Below, one piece after another: positions 24,401 through 36,400 of a stretch of 64,000 nucleotides of DNA. Origin of the DNA: Apus apus. Its lineage: Eukaryota > Chordata > Aves > Apodiformes > Apodidae. Location of the stretch: the NCBI RefSeq assembly GCF_020740795.1, contig NC_067290.1, forward strand, positions 12,816,001 through 12,880,000, in the 5' to 3' direction. Both the position numbers and the translations under genes were made by a program. The notes below the pieces were generated by a model. It saw only the letters and a list, made by a program, of their open reading frames with translations, had not been told where the DNA came from and made no database searches. The stretch's first letter is position 1, and the number at the start of each line of letters is the position of its first letter.

Positions 24401-27400
24401 GACTGGATATTAGGAAGAATTTCTATACTGAAAGAGTGGTGAGGCACTGGAACAGCCTGCCCAGGGAGGTGGTTGAGACACCATCCTTGGAGGTATTCAA
24501 GAAACAGGTAGATGAGGAACTTCAGGGCATGCTCTAGTGGCTGAGGTTGTATGGGTGGGTTTTGGGTTTTTTTGTGGGTGTTTTCTGGTGCGGTGTGTGT
24601 GGTTGCTTGTGTTTGTTTGGGTTTTTTTGTGTTGATGGTTGGACTCTGTGATTTCAGAGGTCCTTTCCAACCACAATGATTTGGTGATTCTGTAGTTCCT
24701 GGCCACTTTGGGAGCAGCATCCTCACCATGTGTCACAAGCCTGGGACATCACCGCCTGTCAGGACATTGCCAGCCACCCCTGTATGCAAACCCTGCTGCT
24801 CTGTAAAGCAAATAAACTTGTCACTTGAGCTCCCCCCGCCTGCACTGGCCAAGCCAGCATCTAAATTTGGGTGATTATGTTCACCCAGGCCAAGTATCAA
24901 GTTCTCTGGATCACGTGCATGCCCAGCTACTCTTGAACTCTGACGCCTCAGGGGACGCAGCTCTTTGCTCTCAGCTCTTTGCGTTTTATGTTATTTTTAT
25001 TACAATTTTTTCATCACCAGTGATATTCTTTTTTTTGAGTTTTTTAATTTTTGCCCTGCCAAGTTGCTCCCTTCTCTGGCCAGTTCCTGAGAGCCCAGCA
25101 CCTGCTTTGACTGTTAAATCTGATCACGATGTTTCTGGTTCTTTCAGCCACGACAGAATTAAGGGACTTCTTTGCCAAAGCCCGGAACGGTTCAGTTCGG
25201 CTCATCAAGGTTATCATTGAGGATGGTAAGTCCTGTTCTTAAGTGCTTTGGTTTACACCATGTGGGTTCTGTTTCACCACTCCTCTTTCCCTCTTTGCTA
25301 CTGCAGTGTCAGCTTGTTTTTATGGAAACTCTGAGGAAAATCCCACCGGGGCTCCTTGGCAAGCAACAGTCTGGAGCTTAAGTACAAGCCCAAAATTTGG
25401 TGCTGGTGAACAGCTGTTGGAGCCCTGAGGTGGCTTCAGGGGGTAACAGCAACTTTGCTGGTAGACCAGCGCCAGAGTCTGGGATCAGTGCTGGGCTCTG
25501 GGTGGCTTTTCCTGTTGCTATGTTGGATTTGGTTACTGGGAGCTCTGTGAGAAGGTCCTGTTGGTACTGTGGTACCTTAGTCGGGGACGATGGGCAGCAT
25601 CTTGCTCCTTAGGTGTGGCATCTTCAGGCAAGGAGATGGGGTGGGAGGTGCTCCTCAGCATGGGATTGCATCCCACGAGGGATGCTACGCTCTGAAACCC
25701 ATCCCAGCCCCTGCTCCTGTGCCTGGGGCTGCCCCATCCCCATTTGCAGGCTGGCACCAACCTGCCCACATTTGCCCCACCAAGAGGTGCCTTTGGGTGG
25801 CCTCCATGTCTATCAGACTGGCGAGTGGAGCAAAGCACTGATTGCACATCCCAGCAGGGAGCCTCCATGGTGTAGGTTTTCCATCACCTTGGCCTCATAC
25901 AATTGCATATGAATGACTTTTTTCTCACAGCAGCAGGGACATTAATGCCCTTGCCAAGCTGCTGTCACCACCTCCCTCGGGTGGGCTTCCGGGACCACAG
26001 TGAAAATGCCAAGGTAGATGTGAGAAGCCTGTGGCTGTGAGGAGTCTGTGTCAGCCTTTGGAGGGGCTGTGAGGCCCTGGGGGGAAAAGCAGCACAACTT
26101 GAAATGTTTGGGACACACCAGCAGGGCCACTGCAAGGCTTGGTGGTGTTGGTTTGTCCTTGGCAAAATGCAACATCCACAAGGCTTCTTTGGGGCATCTT
26201 TGACAAGTTTTGCTCTCTTGTCTCCTTCTGCTTTTAAAAAGTGGGAATCAGGTTTGTGTTACAATAAGTTATGATGTCCAAAGTGTTTTTAGATGCCCCA
26301 TTCCTCCCCATCCGTGGGTCTCTAGACAAGGCTGGCTTGTGGGCTCCCCTGTTGGGTGTGGGTTTTTTGCCTGTAGGTGATGTTGGGCAGGGAACTGTGC
26401 AGACTGACTGCTCCCACACTGTCCCCCCACCCAGCACCCACCTCAGCTCCAGGCAGGGCTGCCTGGTACCAGCCCCTGGCAAGGCAGCCCCTCGGCTGAG
26501 GGCTGGGGGCACCTTGAGGGCCCGGAACTCTCCCAACTGCAATTCCTCTTGAGGAAGCAGAGCTCCAGAAATGGAGCCTGAAATAGCTGGTGCTGACAAT
26601 GATGCTTTGCTGAAAGGCAGCTGCTCTGGGTTTCCCTTGCTCAGTGCTTCCCAGGGAGGAAAAGTTTGGCTCTGAACGGGTTGAGCGGAACTGCGAAGAG
26701 CCGATGGGAGGTGGGAGGATGAGCGGCTCCTCCAGCCCAGGGGAAAGCTGGAGGCTGCTGACTCATGGTGGCACAGCTGGGGTCTGGCTTGGGTGCAGGC
26801 CAGGAATAGCCTGGAATGACTTGGCACCCATTGCCTTGTGCGTGAGGTGTCGGGAGGTTTGGCAGACAGACACACCTGGAGCTGCCAGTGGGTTTGGCCA
26901 GGCAAAATTCCTTGCAATCTCTTTCAGATCCCAGGTCCTTGAAATGCACAGATCCATTCACAGAGCTTTACACTTATTTTAGAGATATATTAAGGTTTTT
27001 ACACTTCTCTTCCTCAAAACAGGTGGGTTTGCTGAAAGTATTTTCAGCCTTTTTTCTCTGCTGTCCCTGTTTTTGTACCAGTAGCATCTGCCCCTTGAGT
27101 ACAAATAACTATGGGTTGAGCATGTGATGGCAGGTGCTGTGGCAATGGGCTGCTGCTGGGGGGGATGCCCTGCTCAGATGAAAAGGGGAAGTGAGAGTAA
27201 TTCATCCTAAGCCTTTTATTCCTCAACAGTTTTCCTTAAGCTTTCCTGCCCTGGGATTCAGAACTGCTGAGCTGGATGGGCTGGAAGGGCAAGGGCTGTT
27301 CCCCAGCCAAGGGGCCCTTGTGGGTAGAGGTCCAGGCAGGGCACATCCCAGGCTGAGCATCCCTTGAGTGCTAGCTGTCTGAAGCCCCAAGTTATTATGG

Positions 27401-30400
27401 TTTAGCACCCCTAGATTTTCCTGCGTCTTTTTCTGAGTCCTGACGTGTCCCCCCAGACCTTTCTGCATCTAAAAATCGAGTAAAGCTGTTCTCCAGCAAT
27501 TGATACTGTTTGTCTCCAGCACTGCTGCTTTTCCATCCAGCCATCCCAAAGCTTGGTTTGACCCTCATGGGGGTGGTTTTCATGTTCATAGGATGCCTGC
27601 ACCAGTGTTTAAATCCCAGCTGAGCACTGCCCAGCTCGCAGGGCTCCCAGCCCCAGCACCACTTGAGTAGTAGCTTAAAAAAAATGCCCTCCAGATACCC
27701 AAGACGCTGCCATGTGGGTGAAATATGTAGGGCTCTCCTGGAAGCATGGTCCCCTCAAGGCTGGGGTCTCTGGGACATCCCTAGTTTCTGTAGACATAGG
27801 CTTTGGATACCAGCTCTGATTTTGACCCTTCTGAGGTTACAGGGAATCCAATGAGAGCAGCTTTAGCTCATCATCCTGGCTTTTGCTATGGGACCTTTAT
27901 TTTTCTCAGCACCCCAAGTCTAGATGGTTCCTTGTGTCCCTGGTGGGACATTCTAGTGCCCCTAGAGCTTGTCCATTTAGGATGGAGGAGGTCTCACATT
28001 CCTCCATCAGTAAGGAGGGATGGTTGGGGACTACACTGCTCCTGGAGGGAGCACAGTGGAAGAAAACTGTAGAGGGTCACCTGAGAGAAGACCTTGGTGG
28101 TGAGGAGCAGGGCAAAGGAGAAGATGGGTGACAGGAAGCAATGGGATGCTGGCAACAGCCGCAGTCCCAATGGTATCTCCTGTGGGCCACCCCTGCAGGT
28201 GTATGCTCCTGCATGTGGCTCCATATTTGCATTGTTTCCCTGCAGGATGGCATCACTGTTGTTGCTGGAGCTGCGGCAAGCCCTTGGACAAACCACCACA
28301 GTCCTGCAAGGTGAGCCTTGCCTTCATCTAACACCACCTTTTCCACCTTCTCCTTCCAGAACAGCTTGTGCTGGGAGCCCACAGAGAGCCGTCCCGGCGC
28401 TGGGACGCGGACTATGATGCCTTGGTGCTGCCCTTGCTGGATGAGCAGCAGCCCTGCTACGTGCTGTACCGCCTGGACAGCCAGAATGCCCAGGGCTACG
28501 AGTGGCTCTTCATCTCCTGGTCCCCCGACAGCTCCCTGGTGAGCACCACAGCAGGCTGGGGCACCCCAGCATGGGGACACGGAGGTGGAGGGGGGAGGAG
28601 ATGCTGGCCAAGGTGACTGCACTGGGGCTGAGGAGGAGTGTTTGCACCCTCCATCACCAAGCCTGGGCTAAGAAGTGGAGACCACTGTGGGGAAAGGAGG
28701 ATTGTTTAAGACACAGTAAGAGACACTAGGACTGTGTCCCTGTCCTCTCTACAGCACAATGTGAGGAGGAGGAGGGGCTGGGATATAGAAGGGGCAGTGG
28801 TAAGGACCACAGGGCCTGGCACACATACCTATATATGTATATTTGTTATATATTTTACATAATCTATATGCTACTTAGATTTACTGCCATGTTAACATGT
28901 GCACTTGTCATATATATAAGTAGTTATGTTGTATACAACAAATATATGTTGTTATTATTATATATTGTTTTCAATATTGTAACATGCATATATAGAAAAG
29001 ACCCTCTGCATTTGTTGAGATATATCTAACATATATATATTATTATATATAAGTACACTTATGTGTATACACACATATGTACAATTACAATAATGTATGT
29101 AATTTTGTACGCGTACACACGTTTGTGTGTATGTACGTGTGTATATATTATAATATTATACATTTTTAATATATGTCTCTCAACAAACTGGAGGGTCCTG
29201 TTGCAAAAGGGCAGTGTCCCAAGGGGCACTTGCCAAAGCCCTTCCCTGCACTTTGCAGACAGACAGTGCAAGAGCAGTGCCAAAAGGCTAAAGTCATTTT
29301 TAGGTGATTCTGGTGGTATCTGTGCCTCCTCTGACCCCGGAGGTGGGTGAGAAATGATATGATAGAGCTCAGGGACAGGAAAGTGAAGCACAGAATCAAC
29401 CGGGGGCTTGCAGGCGGCACTTGGCACAGCTGTCAATAGCACTGGTGGGTTTTCCTGGCTGCTTCCCATGTGGAGATGCTGCAGATGGAGACAAGCCTGG
29501 AGAAAAATAGGGTGGTTGCTGCCAGGGAGGGCTGAGGTTTGTGGGGCCAGCGGTGGGATGGTGGCCCTGCAGGATGCTCCTCTCTGACAGCTCTTGCCAC
29601 TGCCTCCTCGCGCAGGTGCGGCTGAAGATGCTGTACGCTGCCACCCGGGCCACGGTGAAGAAGGAGTTTGGTGGGGGGCACATAAAGGACGAGATGTTTG
29701 GAACAGTGAAGGTACAGTGGTTGTTCCTGGGCAGCCCTTTGGGTTCCACCCTGAGCTTCAGCAGACAACCCTGAGCATGGCACTGAAGCCAGGCGGGATG
29801 TGGGACACTGGTGTGTGGGGAAACAGCAGGGAGGTTTGTTCCTCCCCACGCTGTTTGAGTCCTGGGTGGCTGCTGCCTCCCTCTCCTGCTGGTGTGGCTG
29901 CGGTTGGTCTCTGATGGAGACTGTGGAAGGGGTGGGAGGAAGGCTCAGAAGGTACACAGAGCTTTACTCTGAGTAGGAAAAGAAGCGCCAGGCGGTGGCA
30001 GTGTCTCTCCAGCAGCGAGAGCCAATCATCCAGCTGCGCTTGGAAGGAGGTTTCTCCTCTTCCACGGGCTTTTCTGAGGAGCAGCTGCACAGCCAGGACC
30101 TGCTGGGCATCAGCCCTGCTCTGGGACTACTTCTGTGATGGGAGCCAGGGACCATCCCGACTGCGGCCCCTCTCCCCTGCTCCCTGGTCTCTGTCTTTCC
30201 CTCTCCCTTTGGTGCTCACAAGCTCTGTCCATCAGCCAGAGGAACCATCCTGCCACAGCCACGGAGGTCGGGAGGGACAGCCTGGTCTCTATGGGCACGG
30301 ACAGTCCCGGGCACTGTTTAAAATAGAGTGTGGGGTTTGCACGGTGGCATCTGATAGCACTGCTGGGGTTGGTCCTCCTGGTAAGAAGGAGGGCTTGAGA

Positions 30401-33400
30401 CCCCCTGGGTTGCTCAGACACAGCCTCAAGGCTGGGGGTGCATCCATCCCCACGGCAATAATTCCCCCTGACGCTGCCCTGTCCCTGTGTCTGCAGGAGG
30501 ACGTGTCCCTCAGCGGTTACCAAAAGCACGTGTCCTCCTGCTCCGCCCCAGCCCCGCTGACCGCAGCCGAGCAGGAGCTCCAGCAGATCCGCATCAACGA
30601 GGTGGGTGTCCACGGAGCAGGGAGAAGGAGCCTGACACCCTTGGGGCACGCAAGGATGTGGGATGCAGGGAAGTTTTTGCTGCTAGAGGTGTGGGAGCCA
30701 TGGTCCCAGCACCCAGCTCAAAGGGGTGGCTCCTTTTTACTGCTCTGCTCTACCCCTGCAGCTTAACCCCTTCCTGCCCTCGCTGCAGTGCACCGAGCAG
30801 CCTCACAGTCAAATTGCTGGTGTAAAGAGGAATTTTAGAGATTTTTTTAATTTTTTTTTCCCTCCCTAGAACATGAGCTCGGAGCTGTGTTTGGTCGTTG
30901 TAATTGGCAGTCAGGAGACTGTCTGAGGCTGCAAGCTGGCAGCAGGCTCTAGTCTCTAGATGTTGGGGAAAAAGCCAGAGCTGAGCCTGAATTCATGGGG
31001 AAGGCAGGAAGAATTCAGGCTTATCTTTGGGCTGCAGCAGCCTCCTTTCCTATTCTCTTCTTCTGTAGCTATAAATAGGGGGAATGATGTCCTAAGAAAC
31101 ACAGATCTTAGACTGAATTTGGGGGCTTATGCACTGGAAAAAGATGTGGAAGTGGCATAGGGTAGGGTTGGGGCAGACAAGGCTGTAGTGCCATCATCTG
31201 CCTGCTGGCATCTCACTGCTCTCGTGCCAGCCTCTGTGGTGCTGCTGAACATGAAGGCAGGGGAGAGGATCAACTCACTGGGTGGGAAGACCACCTGGAA
31301 GTAAGATTTTTTGGGGGTGCAAGGATTTCACTTGGTTTTTCTCCCTAGAGGAGGATCCCCCTCTCTTCTGCTGGGGCTGGGGCTGTGGGGCTTGTGGGTG
31401 GATGAAGACATGTCTGGGAGGTGTGAAGGAAATCAGCCTGAGGGCACTAATGAATGGCAAAAGCTGAGGCAAGAGGTTTCCACCTGCCAGAGCAGGTCTG
31501 GGAGTGGTGGAGCTGAGCGGCTTTCAGGAGATGCCACTGAGGGATGGTCTTCACCACGTGGCTCTTGGCATGATTATCCCAGCTCCCAGCCAGAATGGGC
31601 TGGACAGGATTTGTACTGGGGGATCCAAGGCGATGCCCATGCTTGGAGAGGAGAGAGATGGATGCTCATTGTGGCTCTGCGTCTTGTTTGGCATCTTTGG
31701 GTGCCTGTGCCATCGCCTTGGCTGGCCAGTGCTCGAGGATTAAGTAGTTTGGGGGTTTTTATGGACTGTATCTTGCAAGGTCAAGTGGCCCAGGTAAGTG
31801 CTGCTTGTGATACTTGTTTTCTGTCTGATCCTTTCATGCAGACACAGCTTCCAGGTAAAGGTGCTGCTGGCATTTGGTTTGGCTGGGGGTGATTTTGAAA
31901 GTACAGTCCCTCATGTCAGCCCAGGCCACAGGGACCCGTCACTGGCATTTTGAAAGGGAGGAAAATGGATGTATGTTTGCCTGGGGAAGCGTGGTGGGAA
32001 GCAGCCAAGTGCTGGATGTGCTGAAGCGTCTCTGTGTTGGTGCAGGGGCTGTGCCCACTTGGAGTAGGAAGCAGTGGGAGCTCCAGCTCGAGTGCTCAGT
32101 GCCATGTTCTGAGCACTCTAAGCCAGAGCAGGGACCATCTCAACTCCCAGTAAATGCAGCTTTGAGCGAGTTTGTGGAGCCACACAAAGCAGGAGGCTCT
32201 CACCAAGGGGAGCTATATTGGGAGCAGTTCTCAACCTGTAGCACCCTGCTCAGAATGGTGATGCCTCCAGCCTGGCACCTTGCCTGCAGGCTTGCAAGGT
32301 CCTTGTACATGTGCCTCTGGGTTCAACACACCCTTTAGGATTTTGGAAGTGACACAGGAGACATAATTTCTTTTAAAGCCACCAACTTGCAAGTGCTTTG
32401 CTGTGCCCCTTGCCCAGAGCCACTGCTGGTGGTGCAGCTCTCCTCTCCTCTGACGCTGTTGAGGCACAGCCTTCCAAGATACCCACTAGATTTGCAGGCT
32501 TCTCCTGGAGATGGCTGCATTTCTGGGCCGGCAGAAACTCCCTGGGATTCTTGTCAATAACCTGACAAATGCTGAGAAGGGGTGGGAGGGGAAGAGCAGC
32601 AGCAAAACAGGAGGGGAGGTGGTGGCTGCATTGCTGGCTCCAGGGCCAGCACAGCAGCCGTCTGCACTGAGGTAGGAAGGACAGAGGTTTGCATGGTCCC
32701 CAGGAGAGTGCCCAACCTTTGGTAAAGCAGGTTTTAAGCTGCATGAGCCAAGTTTCCCCTGTGGTTTGAGGGTTGCATGGACAGGCAATGTCGTGAGCTG
32801 CCCTCCTCCTTGATAGCTGGGTGGGAGCTCCCAAACATTTGCCATTTTCTTTATGTATATAAACAGCTGGAAATTGCATCTCAATCTTTACTGAGCTGGA
32901 AGTCATCAGCAGACCGTGGGCCAGGAAATGGCTTTGACTTTGGCATTGAGCCACCTTGACAGCCACGAGTGGGAAGTCTTTTTAGAGGCGTCCTAGGCTC
33001 AGAGACACAGAGCAGAGCCAGGAATATCACATTGGTGGGGCTGCGGGGGGAGAGGAAGGCAGCTCTGGAGCTAGGGGATGAGGCAGAGGAATTAAGAGGA
33101 GCTAAAAGTGGCCGTGCCCCTCCAGCGTGTGAGGGATTGTCATTTGTAACTGCCCCGCAGCGTTGGTGGGTGGGTAGAGCAGAGGTTTCACCGAATCCAC
33201 CCCGCATCCCTAGAAGGTTTCACCATAAGACAGAGAAGTGTTCATTAGCCAACGAGGAAAGGAGGGAAAACCTAACCTAAAGAAAAGGAGATAATATAAC
33301 CAAACCTGCAGCCAAGCCTGCTGCTGGTGGGGCTGGGGCTGAGGGCATGGGATGCAGCACATCCTCAACCATCCCATGCACAACTTTCAGGCTGTGCCCT

Positions 33401-36400
33401 GGGGAGTGTTTCAGTGACCCAGTTTTTAATGTTTCTGAAAGAGCAAGGACTATAAAATACAGAGATATATGGGGGAACTGACATTGCTAGGACAACTTTC
33501 CACCCCTCGGGATTTTTGGACCTCCTGGTGCTTCGTGTTGTAGCTTCAGCTCTCTCTGGTCCCACTATAACACCCCCCAGCCTCCTGGCATTTACTGGGG
33601 GAGAAAGATGAGGATGTGGGAGTGTTGGCAGGGGTAATGTCCTCACACCACACCTCTCCCTGGGGTAGGACCAGGTGAGCTTGTGAGTGTCCTCTGAACC
33701 CCTGCGTGCTTGCCCTCAGGCTCTCAGTGGTGCCACAGCACCCCAGGGACAGTAGGACAGCAGAGCTTGGAGCTCAGCCAGACCCCTTGCCCACCCAGTG
33801 CTGGATGACTCTTGAGCAATTGTTTCCCAAAAGCTGCATGTTCACACCCTGTTCATCATCCAGGGTGCTTGGCATGCATAGAGGCTTGGGTTTTTTTTTT
33901 TCCCCCAGAAGCCTTTAGTATATGCTCTTTGGTGGAGGATAGCCCCAAATCTTGTGGGTTTTTTTCCAGCTGTGACTGCTGGAACTCATCTAGGCTGAGA
34001 CCACCCTGGCTGGGGACCTGGGAGGAGCTGGGGCAGGGTCAGCTTCTGTGTGGGGACATGGGCAGTGTGCAGAGCTGCCAGGGCTCGGAGCTGGGGCTCT
34101 CCCTCCCACTCCTCCCCAGTGCTGATGTCTCCCATCTCATTTTCTGCTGCTCTCCCTGCCCGCGCTGCCAGGACCTGCCTTCCCTGCCCTCCAGCAGAGA
34201 GATGGTAGGCCTCCATCCTCCTGGCATGTCCGTGTGTCCCTCTCCCCTTCTTGTTTCACACGAGACCCCCCCCATCCCTGCATGGGGTGCCTTTGACGGT
34301 GTGTCTCCTCTCCCCACGCTGGCAGGATTCCAGTTCCCAGGACTCGAGCACCGAGATGGTAGGCTGCTCTGCCCACTTGATGCCTGGTTTTTCCTTCTCC
34401 CGGTGGTGTTTTCCTGCATGCTCTGCTCCGGGCACCCAGGGTCCATCACCTCCGGGGTGTGGGTGCCATGGGGGGCTACTGTAACAAAGGGCAGCCCTGT
34501 AACAAGATGCACTTCAGTGCTGGTGAGCTGTTCTTGAGGTGTGAGCTAGAACTCTTATGTTTCTCTTGGCATGCCTTGGTTTTTCTTCCTTTTCTCTATC
34601 AGGGGGAGGGAAAAGGAAAAAAAAAAAAAAAAAAAAAGGTGGACTGTCTTTATCCAAAATCCCCAAAACTGATCCTGAAGGAAAGGGACCCATGTACACT
34701 CGCTGTAGAGCAGCAGGGTTAGGGTTGCTGGACTGTTTACCTGGGGGAGGATCTGGAGGTGGGATGGGCTCTTCCGCCGTTGGGGTGACGCCGTCTCCCT
34801 GTATTCTGTGGCAGATGGTGGGGGGCTGTTGCTGCTGCCCATCGCTGGTAGAGTACCCCGGCCCCGAGGAGGTATGCCGGTATGCCGCGCCCGCCGCGTC
34901 CTCACCCTCCCGCCGCTGGCTCTTGGCACCTTCTGGTCCTGGCCAGGGACCCCCAGTTGTGGCTGGATGGAGACACCCAAGGCGATGCGATGTCTCCACA
35001 AACTCTTTCTCTTCCCTCTTTGAAGTGGGGTTTGGTCAACTTGAGTAGAGGGTTTGCTTGGGGGTATGGGCGGCAGCCTCTGCCCTGCATGGGAAAACAG
35101 CGTCTGGGATCTTTCCGAGCTGTGGATCCCCAGTTCCCCAGCCCCAGTGTCTGAGGGGCTGCAATGAAACCCACTGAGGGGAGTTTGCCCCCTTCCAACA
35201 GCAGAGACTCATGCAGCTGAGCACTGTGACTTCAGGGCTCCCCATCAGCCGTGGGCTGCAGTGGGAGTTGGTCAGAGATGGACACATGCCAGGGTTGGCC
35301 ACAGCATCCCTGCCAGGGTCTCGCTGGGAAACATCAGTTTTGAGCTGGGCTTTGCTGGGAGTGAAGTGGTAGGGAGCAGGGCTGGGGCTGGGTGATCTCC
35401 TGTCACCCCTATGGTGACAAGTATCACTGCCCCAAGCCTGGCTCATTTTTTGTAGCTTAGTGCCACTGGGAGCCGGGTGTCAGACGGCTCCTTGGATGAG
35501 AAGCCTTTTGCTGTGGCAGTGGCTCGTTTTACTTTCTCTCCCTTCCCCACCCCTTGCTGCTCTCTGCCCTGACTCTCTGTCTGGTCTCCATCCCCAGGTG
35601 AAGACTGAGATCAGTGTGGAGAGCAAGCACCAGACCCTGCAGGGCTTGGCCTTCCCCCTGCAACTGGATGCTCAGCAAGCCATCCAGGCACTCAAGCAGA
35701 AGAAAATCAACTACATCCAGCTGGTAGGTCCCTCTTGTTCTCTCCCACTGCTCCTTCCTCTAGCTGCCACCTCTCACTCCCATCCACTCCCGCATCCCCT
35801 TCTTGTCCATCAGAAGCTGGATCTGGAGCAGGAGACCATTGACCTGGTGCATACAAGCCCCACAGAGATCGCCGACCTGCCCAAGAGGATCCCCCAGGAC
35901 TCAGCGCGCTACCATTTCTTCCTCTACAAGCACTCACATGAGGGAGACTACCTGGAGTCTGTCGGTGAGTGCCCTGGCACTAGGGACAGCTGGATAGAGC
36001 CCACACTGGTCCCTTCTCTCCCTGGACCATCATTTGCATGGGGAGCAAGCGGGAATGGGGATGAGGATGGTGTGGCAGGAGACCTGGAGTCAGTTTCTAC
36101 TTGCCATCCTCCCATGGTGGGGGCTGGCAAGCCTACTGGTGCCAAAAGAAGCTGCTACGCATGGCGCAGGGTTCTTGGGGTGCTGCTGCAGGGAGTTTGT
36201 GTGGGAGGTTTGGTGGCCATTGCATTGCAGGTGGACCAGGGGAGACCTGGGGAGGAGCGAAGGATGTGATGTCTCATCTACTGTCATTGAGTAGACTGGG
36301 ACTTTCAGGGCTGGAAAAGCCATGACCAGGGTGGGATGTGGCTGCCTGGTGCTCCCTGGGCATGAGCCTGGGCAGTGGTGCAAGCCTCTCTCTCTTCTCA

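Larger units (their letters stand above)
15429..25147 (+). other. TWF2: TWF2 intron 1
   Basis: A 9.7-kb intron between the 25-nt first coding exon and exon 2. It contains a 24-bp tandem repeat (19206-19282), an AT-rich patch at about 22500-22560 and a CR1 3' end (24391-24693), listed separately. Mouse Twf2 has a second, muscle-type promoter in its 5' part; I cannot point to an equivalent alternative first exon here. The other open frames show no homology that I recognise. Confidence 0.7.
30602..35597 (+). other. TWF2: TWF2 intron 5
   Basis: A 5.0-kb intron at the codon boundary between the two ADF domains (phase 0). The 3' third is pyrimidine-rich and contains several AG...GT-bounded, frame-preserving short segments, listed separately as candidate cassette exons. 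A run of 21 A at 34617-34637 lies in it. The first 3 kb show nothing that I recognise. Confidence 0.7.

Noticed and set aside
23539-24729. 396-codon minus-strand open frame
   Set aside because: It lies in TWF2 intron 1, runs through the antisense of a CR1 element and a G/T-rich patch, and has no recognisable domain; repeat and low-complexity composition explain it.
33812-34537. 241-codon + strand open frame in TWF2 intron 5
   Set aside because: Pyrimidine-rich intron sequence gives a Cys/Ser/Leu/Pro-rich peptide with no homology; only the short splice-bounded pieces were kept, as candidates.
35456-35512. Open stretch beginning [18 protein letters not shown] as a further TWF2 cassette exon
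   Set aside because: It follows a T-rich acceptor and the peptide looks protein-like, but the only donor options (GTGGCA or worse) are weak, so I did not list it as a feature.
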